NCBI GenBank assembly: GCA_024743255.1
Contig: JANSWY010000021.1
Location: 1-64,000 of the forward strand
Source: a bacterium
GTDB lineage: Bacteria; Bacteroidota; Bacteroidia; Cytophagales; Cyclobacteriaceae
DNA length: 64,000 nucleotides
Direction: 5' to 3'
Shown here: piece by piece, positions 54,940-62,955 of the stretch
Position numbering within the stretch: the first letter of the stretch is position 1
Layout of the letters: each line of letters starts with the position of its first letter
Position numbers and translations under genes: made by a program
The notes under the pieces: model-generated
Seen by the model: only the letters and a program-made list of their open reading frames with translations
Told to the model about the DNA's origin: nothing
Database searches by the model: none

Positions 54940-56214
54940 TTATTCTGATTTGAATAATGTTGGTTTGAATGTTAGCATAGCCCATCCCCAGTTGGTGAAT
55001 AGCGAAGCGTCACCGCCTCTTAGTGCTTCCATTGTATCTGTACCAAACATTTGTGAATATCCAAGGTGAAGTGTTACATCTGGAGCAAGTTTTCTTACGT
55101 ACACCAGGTCTACTTCAGTACCCATTGCTTTCGATAACTCTCCTCCTGTTTCGTCTAGTTGCTTAGAACCAGTAAGGAATTCATGAGCATGAGCAAGCAA
55201 TGCACCTTTTCCAAGTTTGAATTTAGTTTTCAAGTAGATATCAGCCACACCAACATTACCGTTTGCTGGTCCTACAAAGAAGTAGTCCATTAAACCATTG
55301 TGTGCATGGTTAGTACCAAAGTCAGGGCTGAAGTTTGTGATATCTGTTGAAGTATCGTCATCATCCTTACCAGAGATGTACTCATAACCAATAGTCACTG
55401 GAGTTGCAGGAGTCTTAACTGTTGCGTAAACACCAGCTAGAAGTGCATTTACATTGTTTCCTCCGAATTCACCTGTCTGGTAATAAACATCACCTCCTAG
55501 TGTAAGTCCACCAATCTTTTTGCTACCTATCACTCCAAAAGTCTGCTTGAAAGAAACAGTAGAGTCTGCGTTTTGATATCCTGCGTTGAACGCTAACAAT
55601 GATAATTTAGCTGATTCAAAGTCTTTATGGAACCATCCATACTGCATAGACTTGTAGTTACCTCCAACTGAATAGAATCTAGCACCATCACCTTGCAATA
55701 AGGTTGGTTCAGCTCTGTCATCATCCTGGTTGTAAGCGAATCCTAAGTGGAATTTTGTTTTAGATTCAGCTTTATCAAAAATGAAAAGGAGCGCATCGTG
55801 TCTTCTTCCCTGCTGAGCCCACTCCAGGCCACCGAGAAATCTTTGGTTATCATAAGAAATAATCTGACGTCCAGCTTTTACTGAAAGGTTATCAGTGAAA
55901 TAATACTGTCCCCAGGCTTCACTTATAAAAGTCTTTCCTAATTCCTCTTTGAAAATCTGACTGGTCTCACCCCAAACTCTTATGTCCTGAAAAGCAAGTT
56001 TGAACTTATACTTCTCCGCTTTATAATCGAGGTATAATCTACTTCTCTGCTCCGTGAATAGAGCAGCCTCTACATCTTCTGATGTCTTTAATGTTTTGAA
56101 TCCGTTTCTAAACTCAGTTCTAGGTCTAACCTCTGCTGAGATCTTTAACTGTGCCGATAGGTTTGTGATCCCTACGAAACACAATACTAAAGCCAATAGT
56201 ATGCGTCCTTTCAT
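54940..56214 (-). CDS. Outer-membrane porin (alginate export-like family), probable nitrate porin
   Basis: A 424-residue outer-membrane beta-barrel with a signal peptide (MKGRILLALVLCFVGITNLSAQ). The barrel opening KISAEVRPRTEFRNGFK and the VKAGRQIISYDNQRFLG segment are typical of the alginate-export/porin family of Bacteroidota. I start it at the ATG at 56214 because it gives a normal signal peptide; upstream in-frame ATG codons add a non-signal tail. As the first gene of the nitrate transporter operon it probably lets nitrate pass the outer membrane, with the substrate inferred from context only. Confidence 0.8.
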   Translation of the reverse strand: MKGRILLALVLCFVGITNLSAQLKISAEVRPRTEFRNGFKTLKTSEDVEAALFTEQRSRLYLDYKAEKYKFKLAFQDIRVWGETSQIFKEELGKTFISEAWGQYYFTDNLSVKAGRQIISYDNQRFLGGLEWAQQGRRHDALLFIFDKAESKTKFHLGFAYNQDDDRAEPTLLQGDGARFYSVGGNYKSMQYGWFHKDFESAKLSLLAFNAGYQNADSTVSFKQTFGVIGSKKIGGLTLGGDVYYQTGEFGGNNVNALLAGVYATVKTPATPVTIGYEYISGKDDDDTSTDITNFSPDFGTNHAHNGLMDYFFVGPANGNVGVADIYLKTKFKLGKGALLAHAHEFLTGSKQLDETGGELSKAMGTEVDLVYVRKLAPDVTLHLGYSQMFGTDTMEALRGGDASLFTNWGWAMLTFKPTLFKSE

Positions 56215-56276
56215 TGCTTTATTGTTTAAGTTGGTAAGTATTAGATTGAACATCACGTATTATTACTTATTTTAAT

Positions 56277-56292
56277 TACGTATTTATACGTA
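56277..56292. promoter_or_regulatory. TACGTA-N4-TACGTA operator upstream of the nitrate porin
   Basis: TACGTA (56277-56282) and TACGTA (56287-56292) are separated by TTTA, the same 4-bp spacing as at 49471-49486. It lies 62 bp upstream of the porin start codon. Nothing else in the 533-bp gap has similar symmetry except the downstream palindrome at 56476. Confidence 0.7.
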
Positions 56293-56455
56293 CAATTATA
56301 GACTAGCTATTCTAAGTAATCAATGTTCAGAATCAATATTTATTCCCTTTTTTAACAATATAAAAACTGCGTTACAGCAGGTTTAGGATTATTAATACCT
56401 GTTTACCAGAGACTTATCAACTGAAAATACTATGAGCTTCGAAGGGAGTTTTAAC

Positions 56456-56489
56456 TACGTAGAAGTGAAATAAAATACGTAATTACGTA
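56456..56489. promoter_or_regulatory. TACGTA palindrome and single box between the nitrate and cytochrome operons
   Basis: TACGTA-AT-TACGTA at 56476-56489 is a perfect 14-bp palindrome; a further single TACGTA lies at 56456-56461. It is just past a strong minus-strand terminator and about 260 bp upstream of the porin gene. Confidence 0.65.
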
Positions 56490-56492
56490 TAT

Positions 56493-56622
56493 AAAAGAAA
56501 AAAACCTGCGTTTCCACAGGTTTCACATCACAATTAAAAGATAAAAGATTCGGATTGGTTAGCGGTAATCATTAGAGGGTAATGTCGCTTCGTTTAGATT
56601 ATCACAAACCTTAATAGTAGTA
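56493..56622 (-). ncRNA. Candidate small RNA between the cytochrome and nitrate operons
   Basis: On the minus strand a TATCTTTG box (56636-56629), typical of the Bacteroidota -7 element, would start a transcript near 56622. It ends about 125 nt later at a strong terminator: AAACCTG pairs with CAGGTTT across an 8-nt loop (56502-56523) and runs into TTTTTTTCTTTT (to 56493). No open frame lies inside it. A good -33 element is not visible (the expected place reads ATGG), and the hairpin could instead simply end the upstream cytochrome operon, whose last stop is at 56790. The 150 bp on to that stop show no other feature. Confidence 0.4.
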
Positions 56623-56789
56623 GTGATGCAAAGATAGCAGGGCAAAATCCTCAGCTCCATGGAATCAATCAGGTTTATACCTCTTTTTATGCCATGTTTT
56701 GACCTGCGAAAACACAGCTAATTGATCGCAACTAATTGATATATTGAAGTTTACACTGAATTATAGTCTAGTAATAGTGGAATTCAAGA

Positions 56790-57488
56790 CTATTTTTTAT
56801 TTAATTCTTCTTCCGTAAGAGCGTAATATTTCTTTTTATCTGAGTACGGAGATGCTCCTCCATCGAAATATTCCCTTACAATTTTGAGTGGTATTGTGTC
56901 CATCATGCTTTCTGCTGCATGATAAATGTGATTCCCATGAAAATCATGACATTGCAAGCAGGACGTCCACATTTCTTGAGCTATAAGATCTTTATGAGAA
57001 ACCTCTAATGGATCGTTCTTGAGGTCTGTATCTCCGTGACAGTTTTCACAGTAACCTGTTTCAACTTGGGTGATTCTCAAACCATTATGCTCCAGGTGGC
57101 AGGACTCACAATAGGTGACACCAATATTCTTTCTGGCTTCAACAAACCGAGGTTCTGTAAACCTGTGTAATGGGTGGCGATCATTGGCCCTATCATGACA
57201 ATCAAGACACTTATTATTATCGACATTTTCTGTTCCAAAATCAGCTTCAGTTTTCCGTGCTCCAAAAACAAACATCACGTTAGCCTGTATTTGTTGGAAC
57301 ACATTTCCTTTTGAATCAGTATGACAAGATTCACAAGAGAAACCTTCGTGACCTTTATTCATTGGTCCTTTTGATAGGAACTCCTCGTTGGACGGACTTG
57401 ATAAGACCACATAAGCTATCGCTGTAACAAACAATCCTGCTGCAAAACCTATCCATTGTCTTTTCCTTCTTCTACTTATATTGATCAT
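56790..57488 (-). CDS. Membrane-anchored five-heme cytochrome c
   Basis: A 232-residue cytochrome with one N-terminal membrane helix (about 10-30) and five CxxCH heme motifs: CESCHTD, CLDCHDR, CESCHLEH, CENCHGD and CLQCHDF. Additional histidines placed to be distal ligands (GHEGF, DRHPLH, LEHNG, VSHKD, FHGNH) suggest bis-His hemes, as in the cytochrome c3/NapC-NrfH group. It would carry electrons at the outer face of the inner membrane. It is the last gene of the operon, overlaps the CcmF gene by 4 bp (ATGA) and is followed by the terminator at 56493-56523. No NrfA catalytic partner is visible here. Confidence 0.85.
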   Translation of the reverse strand: MINISRRRKRQWIGFAAGLFVTAIAYVVLSSPSNEEFLSKGPMNKGHEGFSCESCHTDSKGNVFQQIQANVMFVFGARKTEADFGTENVDNNKCLDCHDRANDRHPLHRFTEPRFVEARKNIGVTYCESCHLEHNGLRITQVETGYCENCHGDTDLKNDPLEVSHKDLIAQEMWTSCLQCHDFHGNHIYHAAESMMDTIPLKIVREYFDGGASPYSDKKKYYALTEEELNKK

Positions 57489-60010
57489 TTTATCTTTTTA
57501 TTTATGATTTGATAAACCATACCCGACTTCCATTTCTCTCCTGAATCTTCTACACCAAGACCTCTTGTTACTCTCAAAACAGGAACCTTAACTTTCGCTA
57601 CAATTGAAATTCCTATTCCAAATACCATAATGAATGTACCAATCCACAATAGGCTGATAAACGGCATTTCAATAGCTTTCACAGTAATCCAATCTCTTTG
57701 CGAATAGATTAATCTGAATTGAACAGCCCCTGAATTTGGATCTATTGATTCAACAAGTACTTTGACTCCCAACTCTTCTGATAATGAAGGATATAACTGA
57801 ACTCTCCCATTTGAAATGCCATACATCGGATCAAGATTATATTGATATCCCTGATCATCAATTTGAAAGTGTGAGGTGATAAGTAATTCTGATTGATCTT
57901 CAGCAATGGCGGACAATTCACTGGACAATAATTTGATAGACAATCCAAACTTTTCAAGAGATTGGGAAGGAACCAATTGTAGAAGTTCGGTCTTTTGCCA
58001 TTCCTGTTTTTCAGGGTCTGGAAAGTTTGTCACATGAATGTAAATATCTTTGTCCCAGAAGGAAAGGATTGATGGAGATGCTATATAACCCATCTCTGGA
58101 TTGTTTTGCATTCTTGGTAGAACATGATACAAGTTGTCAGCATCCCGAATCTTTAGATCGTAGTAAGTGTTCTCTTTATTTATTTCAATGGTATCTCCGC
58201 TTTTAAGAATTTTAAAATCTTCATGATTGGTATTGCGTAACCCAGCAGAACTAATCAATTCACCTTCAATAGACTGAAGGTATTTGTTTGAAAACGTAAT
58301 TTGATAATCCTCTAAAGGAATTGGTTTATTCCTTGTTAACAGTGCGTTTTCCTGAACTGTGTGTATCGGTAAGCTACTCTCTGGAGAAGTGATGGAAATG
58401 TTCTGTGAAATAATTTTCGAATATCCTGCAGATAAGACTATTCCTAATAGCATAATCATAAATCCTGCATGAGAAAAGGCTCCTCCAGATACTTTCAGGT
58501 TCTGTTTGACAAACCCGTATATGATTTGAATCGATACGAAAGCTCCTAGTAAGGAAACAAAAATCATTACAATGTACTTCCAATCAGTATACCCGACTTT
58601 AAGTAATAAAGCACCACCAGTTAAAAGAGTCAGAAACAGCGGCACTGAAAATACTTTTTCATATGCAGAAAAACCCCTTATTCTTTTCCAGTAGACAACC
58701 TGGGCAAGGAAAGCTAGGAAGCAAAAACCTACAGCAAACCATATTTGAAATTTGGAATAGAATCCAACTGGATCGGTAGGTGGAGCGGCATTACTATTGA
58801 ATCCCAAGCCTTCGATAATCTTGTTGAAAACTGGAATTGAAGTAGGAAGTAATATCTGAAAGGCGGAAAGCAACAAGATGGATATTCCAATGATCATAAG
58901 AAACTCCCATACATTTTCTGAGGACGTTTCTCTTAGTGATTTCACATACTTCCAGGAATAAACCAATGTGACAACAATAATGGCAATCACAGCTCCCATA
59001 AGAATCAACAACTGACCTGACAATCCCAGATCAGTAAAAGAATGGACACTAGAATCGCCAAGGATTCCGCTTCTGGTTAGAAAAGTTGAGTAGATAATCA
59101 AAAAATATGAACTAACTATAAGGCCAATTGTCAAAAGAAGCCCTTTGCCTCTTTTCTGATAAAGAATAATTCCATGTGTAGAAGCAACCATCACAATCCA
59201 TGGGATCAGGATTGCATTCTCGACTGGATCCCAGTTCCAATAACCGCCAAAGTTTAAGGTCTCGTAAGCCCAATAAGCTCCCATCATAATTCCTACACTC
59301 AGGATTGCTAATGATACAAGCATCCAAATTTGAGCAGGCTTAATCCATGAAATGTCTTTCTTAAATAAACCAGAAATGCAATAAGCGAATGGAATCAAGG
59401 AGACTGCAAAGCTTAAGAATATTATTGGAGGATGAATTACCATCCAGATATTTTGAAGTAACGGATTTAATCCATTTCCGTCTTTTGGAATGAAACCCGG
59501 ATCAATTTTAAAGATCGGGTTTGAGCTGACATCTTTGAGTAATTGAAAAGGTGAAATACCAATATTAAAAGTATCTGAAAGATAAACACCTAGGATCATA
59601 CTAATCAATATCAATTGGATAACCCCAATTATTATAAATAACCAAGGTTCCCATTTTCCTGCTTTTCTCAAAACAATGAATCCTATCAGGGCATTCCAGA
59701 ATATCCAAACTAGAAAGCTTCCCTCCTGGCCTTCCCAGAAACTAGAGATCACATAATAGAATGGCAAATCATTGGACGAATGTCGCCAGGCGTAATAGTA
59801 CTGATAATCATGATTGAAAATTGCTATAAATAATAGAATCAGAACCAGAGTTATCGAACCAAACTGCGTAATGAATGAGCACCTCCCCAGCATCATCCAT
59901 CCTTCTTGGTTACTTATGGAAGGTTTTAATGAAAGTGAATAGCTAATACAGGATATTAATATCCCCACAAAAGCAACAATGATTGCAATATGTCCAATGT
60001 TGCCCAGCAT
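57485..60010 (-). CDS. ccmF: CcmF-type cytochrome c heme lyase
   Basis: An 841-residue polytopic membrane protein with the heme-handling tryptophan motif FGGYWNWDPVENA (about 258-270) and the conserved histidines and HPP loop (MVIHPPIIFL, about 190). The length, the many helices and the C-terminal periplasmic beta domain match CcmF, which attaches heme to CxxCH motifs. It makes sense next to a five-heme cytochrome and a monoheme lipoprotein. The start is taken at ATG 60010; a TTG two codons upstream is possible. It is coupled to the reductase gene upstream (2 bp gap). Other ccm genes are not in the window. Confidence 0.88.
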   Translation of the reverse strand: MLGNIGHIAIIVAFVGILISCISYSLSLKPSISNQEGWMMLGRCSFITQFGSITLVLILLFIAIFNHDYQYYYAWRHSSNDLPFYYVISSFWEGQEGSFLVWIFWNALIGFIVLRKAGKWEPWLFIIIGVIQLILISMILGVYLSDTFNIGISPFQLLKDVSSNPIFKIDPGFIPKDGNGLNPLLQNIWMVIHPPIIFLSFAVSLIPFAYCISGLFKKDISWIKPAQIWMLVSLAILSVGIMMGAYWAYETLNFGGYWNWDPVENAILIPWIVMVASTHGIILYQKRGKGLLLTIGLIVSSYFLIIYSTFLTRSGILGDSSVHSFTDLGLSGQLLILMGAVIAIIVVTLVYSWKYVKSLRETSSENVWEFLMIIGISILLLSAFQILLPTSIPVFNKIIEGLGFNSNAAPPTDPVGFYSKFQIWFAVGFCFLAFLAQVVYWKRIRGFSAYEKVFSVPLFLTLLTGGALLLKVGYTDWKYIVMIFVSLLGAFVSIQIIYGFVKQNLKVSGGAFSHAGFMIMLLGIVLSAGYSKIISQNISITSPESSLPIHTVQENALLTRNKPIPLEDYQITFSNKYLQSIEGELISSAGLRNTNHEDFKILKSGDTIEINKENTYYDLKIRDADNLYHVLPRMQNNPEMGYIASPSILSFWDKDIYIHVTNFPDPEKQEWQKTELLQLVPSQSLEKFGLSIKLLSSELSAIAEDQSELLITSHFQIDDQGYQYNLDPMYGISNGRVQLYPSLSEELGVKVLVESIDPNSGAVQFRLIYSQRDWITVKAIEMPFISLLWIGTFIMVFGIGISIVAKVKVPVLRVTRGLGVEDSGEKWKSGMVYQIINKKIK

Positions 60011-60012
60011 GG

Positions 60013-61071
60013 TCAAGCGTATTCTATTATCACGTTATTGGTAACAGGCTTACAGATACAAGGAAGCACTTTGTTATCAGCAACCTCCTGATCAGACAAA
60101 GCATGACCATTTCTCATAAATACCTCACCCGAAACACAATCTGCTTTACAGCTCCCACATATCCCATCCATACACACGTACGGCAGTTTAATTTTTTGGT
60201 CCAGTGCAGCATCCAGAATATTTCTATTTGCTTTGACTGGTACCTGATAAGAAACGCCCTTGCTGATAATGGTAACTTCTCTGTTTTCAAGCAATGGTCC
60301 TTTAGCTTTACTCTCTTCAGCAGTTGGTGGAGTGGCAGAGAATTTTTCAATGTGAATTGCAGACTCCTGAACCCCTGCAAACTTTAAACCTTCTTCAGCT
60401 TCAGTCATCATGCCAGAAGGTCCGCAAATGTAGTATTCGGTATTTTCTTCAGAGAATTTAGGTAGGTCGCTTAAGATCCCCGGAACTTGTGATCGCTCCA
60501 CTCTGCCCTTGTAGCAGGATTCAAAATCACCAGGGTTTTCAAGGATGTGTAACAGTGATAATCTATCACCAAACTTTGATTTGTAGTCATTCAAAGTATT
60601 ACTAAAGATGATTGATTCCTTATCTCTATTTCCATAAACCAATGAGACATTGCTCTCTGGTTCGACATTCAGAATAGTTTTTAGAATAGACATCAATGGA
60701 GTGATCCCACTTCCTGCACCAAACAACACTATATGTCTTTTAGCTTTCGGGTTTGGTTCAATAGTAAAACTCCCCATTGGATAGAGCATTTTCATGGTCT
60801 GTCCAACTTTCACATTTTCAAACAGGTGATTGGATACTTTACCATCTTTTATTCGCTTTACTGTGACACTCAAAGTACTATCAACCTTTGGAGCTGTATT
60901 TAGAGAATAACAACGTCTCTCAACCTTACCATCTACCTGAACCAGCAGAGTTAGAAATTGACCTGGAGTGTATTTGATTTTCTTTAGGAAAGGTTGTTTG
61001 AAATGAATGCTGATTGCATCATTAGTTTCTTTGATTACATCTACAACCTTAAGTTTTGCGATTCTTTCCAT
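60013..61071 (-). CDS. FAD/[2Fe-2S] ferredoxin-NAD(P)H reductase
   Basis: A 352-residue reductase with the order FAD domain (about 1-100, motif RRCYSLN), NAD(P) domain (about 110-235, FGAGSGITPLMSIL) and C-terminal plant-type [2Fe-2S] ferredoxin (about 265-352, cysteine pattern CMDGICGSC...CICKP). This is the PaaE/HCR-like layout, which draws electrons from NAD(P)H and hands them to an iron-sulfur or heme partner. It has no membrane helix. In the operon it lies 4 bp from a small four-helix membrane protein and two genes from a single-domain globin, which has no reductase domain of its own, so a split flavohemoglobin-type pair is a reasonable guess. Confidence 0.88.
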   Translation of the reverse strand: MERIAKLKVVDVIKETNDAISIHFKQPFLKKIKYTPGQFLTLLVQVDGKVERRCYSLNTAPKVDSTLSVTVKRIKDGKVSNHLFENVKVGQTMKMLYPMGSFTIEPNPKAKRHIVLFGAGSGITPLMSILKTILNVEPESNVSLVYGNRDKESIIFSNTLNDYKSKFGDRLSLLHILENPGDFESCYKGRVERSQVPGILSDLPKFSEENTEYYICGPSGMMTEAEEGLKFAGVQESAIHIEKFSATPPTAEESKAKGPLLENREVTIISKGVSYQVPVKANRNILDAALDQKIKLPYVCMDGICGSCKADCVSGEVFMRNGHALSDQEVADNKVLPCICKPVTNNVIIEYA

Positions 61072-61075
61072 AGTA

Positions 61076-61594
61076 TTATTCGTAATAGAACACCACCCAA
61101 ATGTGAAAAATGGCGATGAAGGATATGAAAAATGAAAATGCTACATGCAGGATCATCCAACTTTGAAATACCCACTTTGATTTACTTTTAATCACGTCCA
61201 GATTGAAAAGTCCAAGTAGGAAATTCCCAAAGAATGTGATGCTCAGTAAAAAGAGGTATGCGAATCCAAGTTGAGTTGAATGAATGTAAAACAACAACGG
61301 TGTTGCTGCTCCCAACCAATTGTGAATTGAATAGAATAAGAGGGTCTTCTCTTCTAACTTTGGTATGACCCTAACAAGACTTAGTGACCATTGAAAAAGT
61401 ATAATACTGAACAACCCTAAACCTGACCATCTTCTATACGCCTGATCATCCTGAAGAGCTTCCAGGTATTCCCATTTCAATTGGAAAACATCCTGCGCAA
61501 TGAATGCGCAAAACAACGTAAGACCTATTGTTACAAATACAATTCTGTTCATGTGGCTGGAATATTTGAGAATGGCCCCAACGGATTGAGGCAC
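61076..61594 (-). CDS. Small membrane protein, possibly cytochrome b-like
   Basis: A 172-residue protein with four hydrophobic helices. Several helix-borne histidines (HNWLGAATPLLFYIHSTQLG, MILHVAFSFF, AIFHIWVVF) could hold heme b, as in ferric-reductase-like or cytochrome b561-like proteins, but the sequence is too short for those families. The start is a GTG at 61594; the ATG at 61552 (MNRIVFV) is equally possible and would leave the first helix intact. It probably passes electrons from the reductase in the cytoplasm to the periplasmic cytochromes (inference). Confidence 0.7.
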   Translation of the reverse strand: MPQSVGAILKYSSHMNRIVFVTIGLTLFCAFIAQDVFQLKWEYLEALQDDQAYRRWSGLGLFSIILFQWSLSLVRVIPKLEEKTLLFYSIHNWLGAATPLLFYIHSTQLGFAYLFLLSITFFGNFLLGLFNLDVIKSKSKWVFQSWMILHVAFSFFISFIAIFHIWVVFYYE

Positions 61595-61628
61595 AATCTC
61601 TGTCAGACTAAAAGAATATCTTTCGATA

Positions 61629-62447
61629 TTAAAGTTTAAGGATACCTTTTAAGGTTTCAGCAGATGCTAACTCACCTACGCTATCCACAAATACTTCTGG
61701 TGTTGGCAGCTGATACCCAGCTGCTGGCCAGGTAGATCCTATTTCAGGAATTTCATTTTCAGTAAATGATGGCACTTTATCCAGGTATGATTGGAAAGTA
61801 GCTTTTGCTCCATTTCGGTATGCCATGATAATTCCTTGTAGCTCCTCAAACGAAACAGAATCTCCTGGGTAAGTCCAGGTAGTTGCACCTTGAATATCAC
61901 CTAGTTTCCAGTCTGTTTTTGTAGTTTCTGGGTGATCATTGTGGCAATTCACACATGGAGCTGCAACTGCAAAATCTGGGAACATAGCCGTATAAAGCTT
62001 GTTTTCTTCATCATAAAAGAATTTTGGTTCTGCATCTACCCGCATTTCCGCAAATAGTTCCGCCTGCTTTCCGGTGAACTTGTTAGACTTTCTAATTGGA
62101 AAATCCGAACCAAGGAAAAGTCCTAGTGGCACTTCACCTTTCTTTCTGATATCACCAGCTATTCCTCTCAAAAACAAAGCTGGTAGTGGTCCGGCTTCCA
62201 CTTCATCTTTTTCCCAATCTTCGTGGAATTTTAGACCATTCTTTTTCCCTGCTCCTACAATTGCTTTTGTATACAATGTTCTTGCAACATCATTTTCTGT
62301 AGCAACAATTTCGAAAGCTTCTTTAATGGAATATAATTTCCCAGAAATCTGAGCAGTCTCTTCCGGTAACGGCTGGCATGACCCTAACCAAGCGGTTAGA
62401 CCAAGCATTAGGCTATACCGGAGCAATTTTTCATGTAGATTATTCAT
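61629..62447 (-). CDS. Tll0287-like (DUF3365) monoheme lipoprotein
   Basis: A 272-residue lipoprotein (signal ending LGSC near residue 24) with a DUF3365/Tll0287-like sensor fold. It contains a single heme c motif PCVNCHNDHP (about 175-184) preceded by the family strand FDEENKLYTAMFPDF. Members of this fold are found as redox sensors or electron carriers. The C-terminal third (FEELQGIIMAYRNGAKATFQ) has no known relative. It sits between the globin and the membrane/reductase genes and would be matured by the CcmF in the operon. Confidence 0.8.
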   Translation of the reverse strand: MNNLHEKLLRYSLMLGLTAWLGSCQPLPEETAQISGKLYSIKEAFEIVATENDVARTLYTKAIVGAGKKNGLKFHEDWEKDEVEAGPLPALFLRGIAGDIRKKGEVPLGLFLGSDFPIRKSNKFTGKQAELFAEMRVDAEPKFFYDEENKLYTAMFPDFAVAAPCVNCHNDHPETTKTDWKLGDIQGATTWTYPGDSVSFEELQGIIMAYRNGAKATFQSYLDKVPSFTENEIPEIGSTWPAAGYQLPTPEVFVDSVGELASAETLKGILKL

Positions 62448-62481
62448 AAGTAGTAAGGTTGAGTTGATTGTATAGTTTCTT

Positions 62482-62943
62482 TTATGCGGCTACTGTAGCA
62501 GCGGCATCTTTCATTGTATTTGCCAGAACTGTGTAAACTGCTACCCACGCATCTTTCACTTCATCCGTCCAGGCGTCACCAAGTCCGGTCTCTAATGTGG
62601 AAAGTAAAGCAGCAGCAACAGTATCATAGTGAGAATCTTCAACACCGTAACCAACGTGTCTTTTCCCTAAATCCTGCACCACAGGAACTAATCCTCCAAG
62701 GTCATCAAGGCCTTTAACAGCAGCCGCTATCATGGTCATTAATTTGTCACCCTGAACTTTCATATCTCCTTTAAAAAGAGGTTTCAGTGCTGGATCCAAT
62801 TCGAACAGCTTCGCATAAAAAATTTCAGCTGCTTTGTCCTTGATTGGAACAACCATGGCGAATGTGCTTTGTACCAATTCCTTCTGTTTTGAAGTGATAG
62901 GACCCGATTCTTGTTTCTTGAATAATGATTTAATAAAGTTCAT
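62482..62943 (-). CDS. Single-domain bacterial globin (hemoglobin, flavohemoglobin-type)
   Basis: A 153-residue cytoplasmic globin of the flavohemoglobin class without its reductase domain. Proximal His96 (GKRHVGYGV), a Tyr at the B10 position (Tyr43) and Gln64 at E7 are present, the Tyr/Gln distal pair typical of nitric oxide dioxygenases. It would oxidise NO with oxygen to nitrate if reduced by a partner; the FAD/[2Fe-2S] reductase at 60013-61071 may be that partner. The C-terminus ends AAATVAA, with no extra domain. It is 12 bp after hemA. Confidence 0.9.
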   Translation of the reverse strand: MNFIKSLFKKQESGPITSKQKELVQSTFAMVVPIKDKAAEIFYAKLFELDPALKPLFKGDMKVQGDKLMTMIAAAVKGLDDLGGLVPVVQDLGKRHVGYGVEDSHYDTVAAALLSTLETGLGDAWTDEVKDAWVAVYTVLANTMKDAAATVAA

Positions 62944-62955
62944 AATTGATATAGT

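Noticed and set aside
56277-56489. CRISPR-like or other array made of TACGTA repeats
   Set aside because: The boxes are 6-bp palindromes in two defined spacings in promoter regions; there are no regular spacers or longer repeats.
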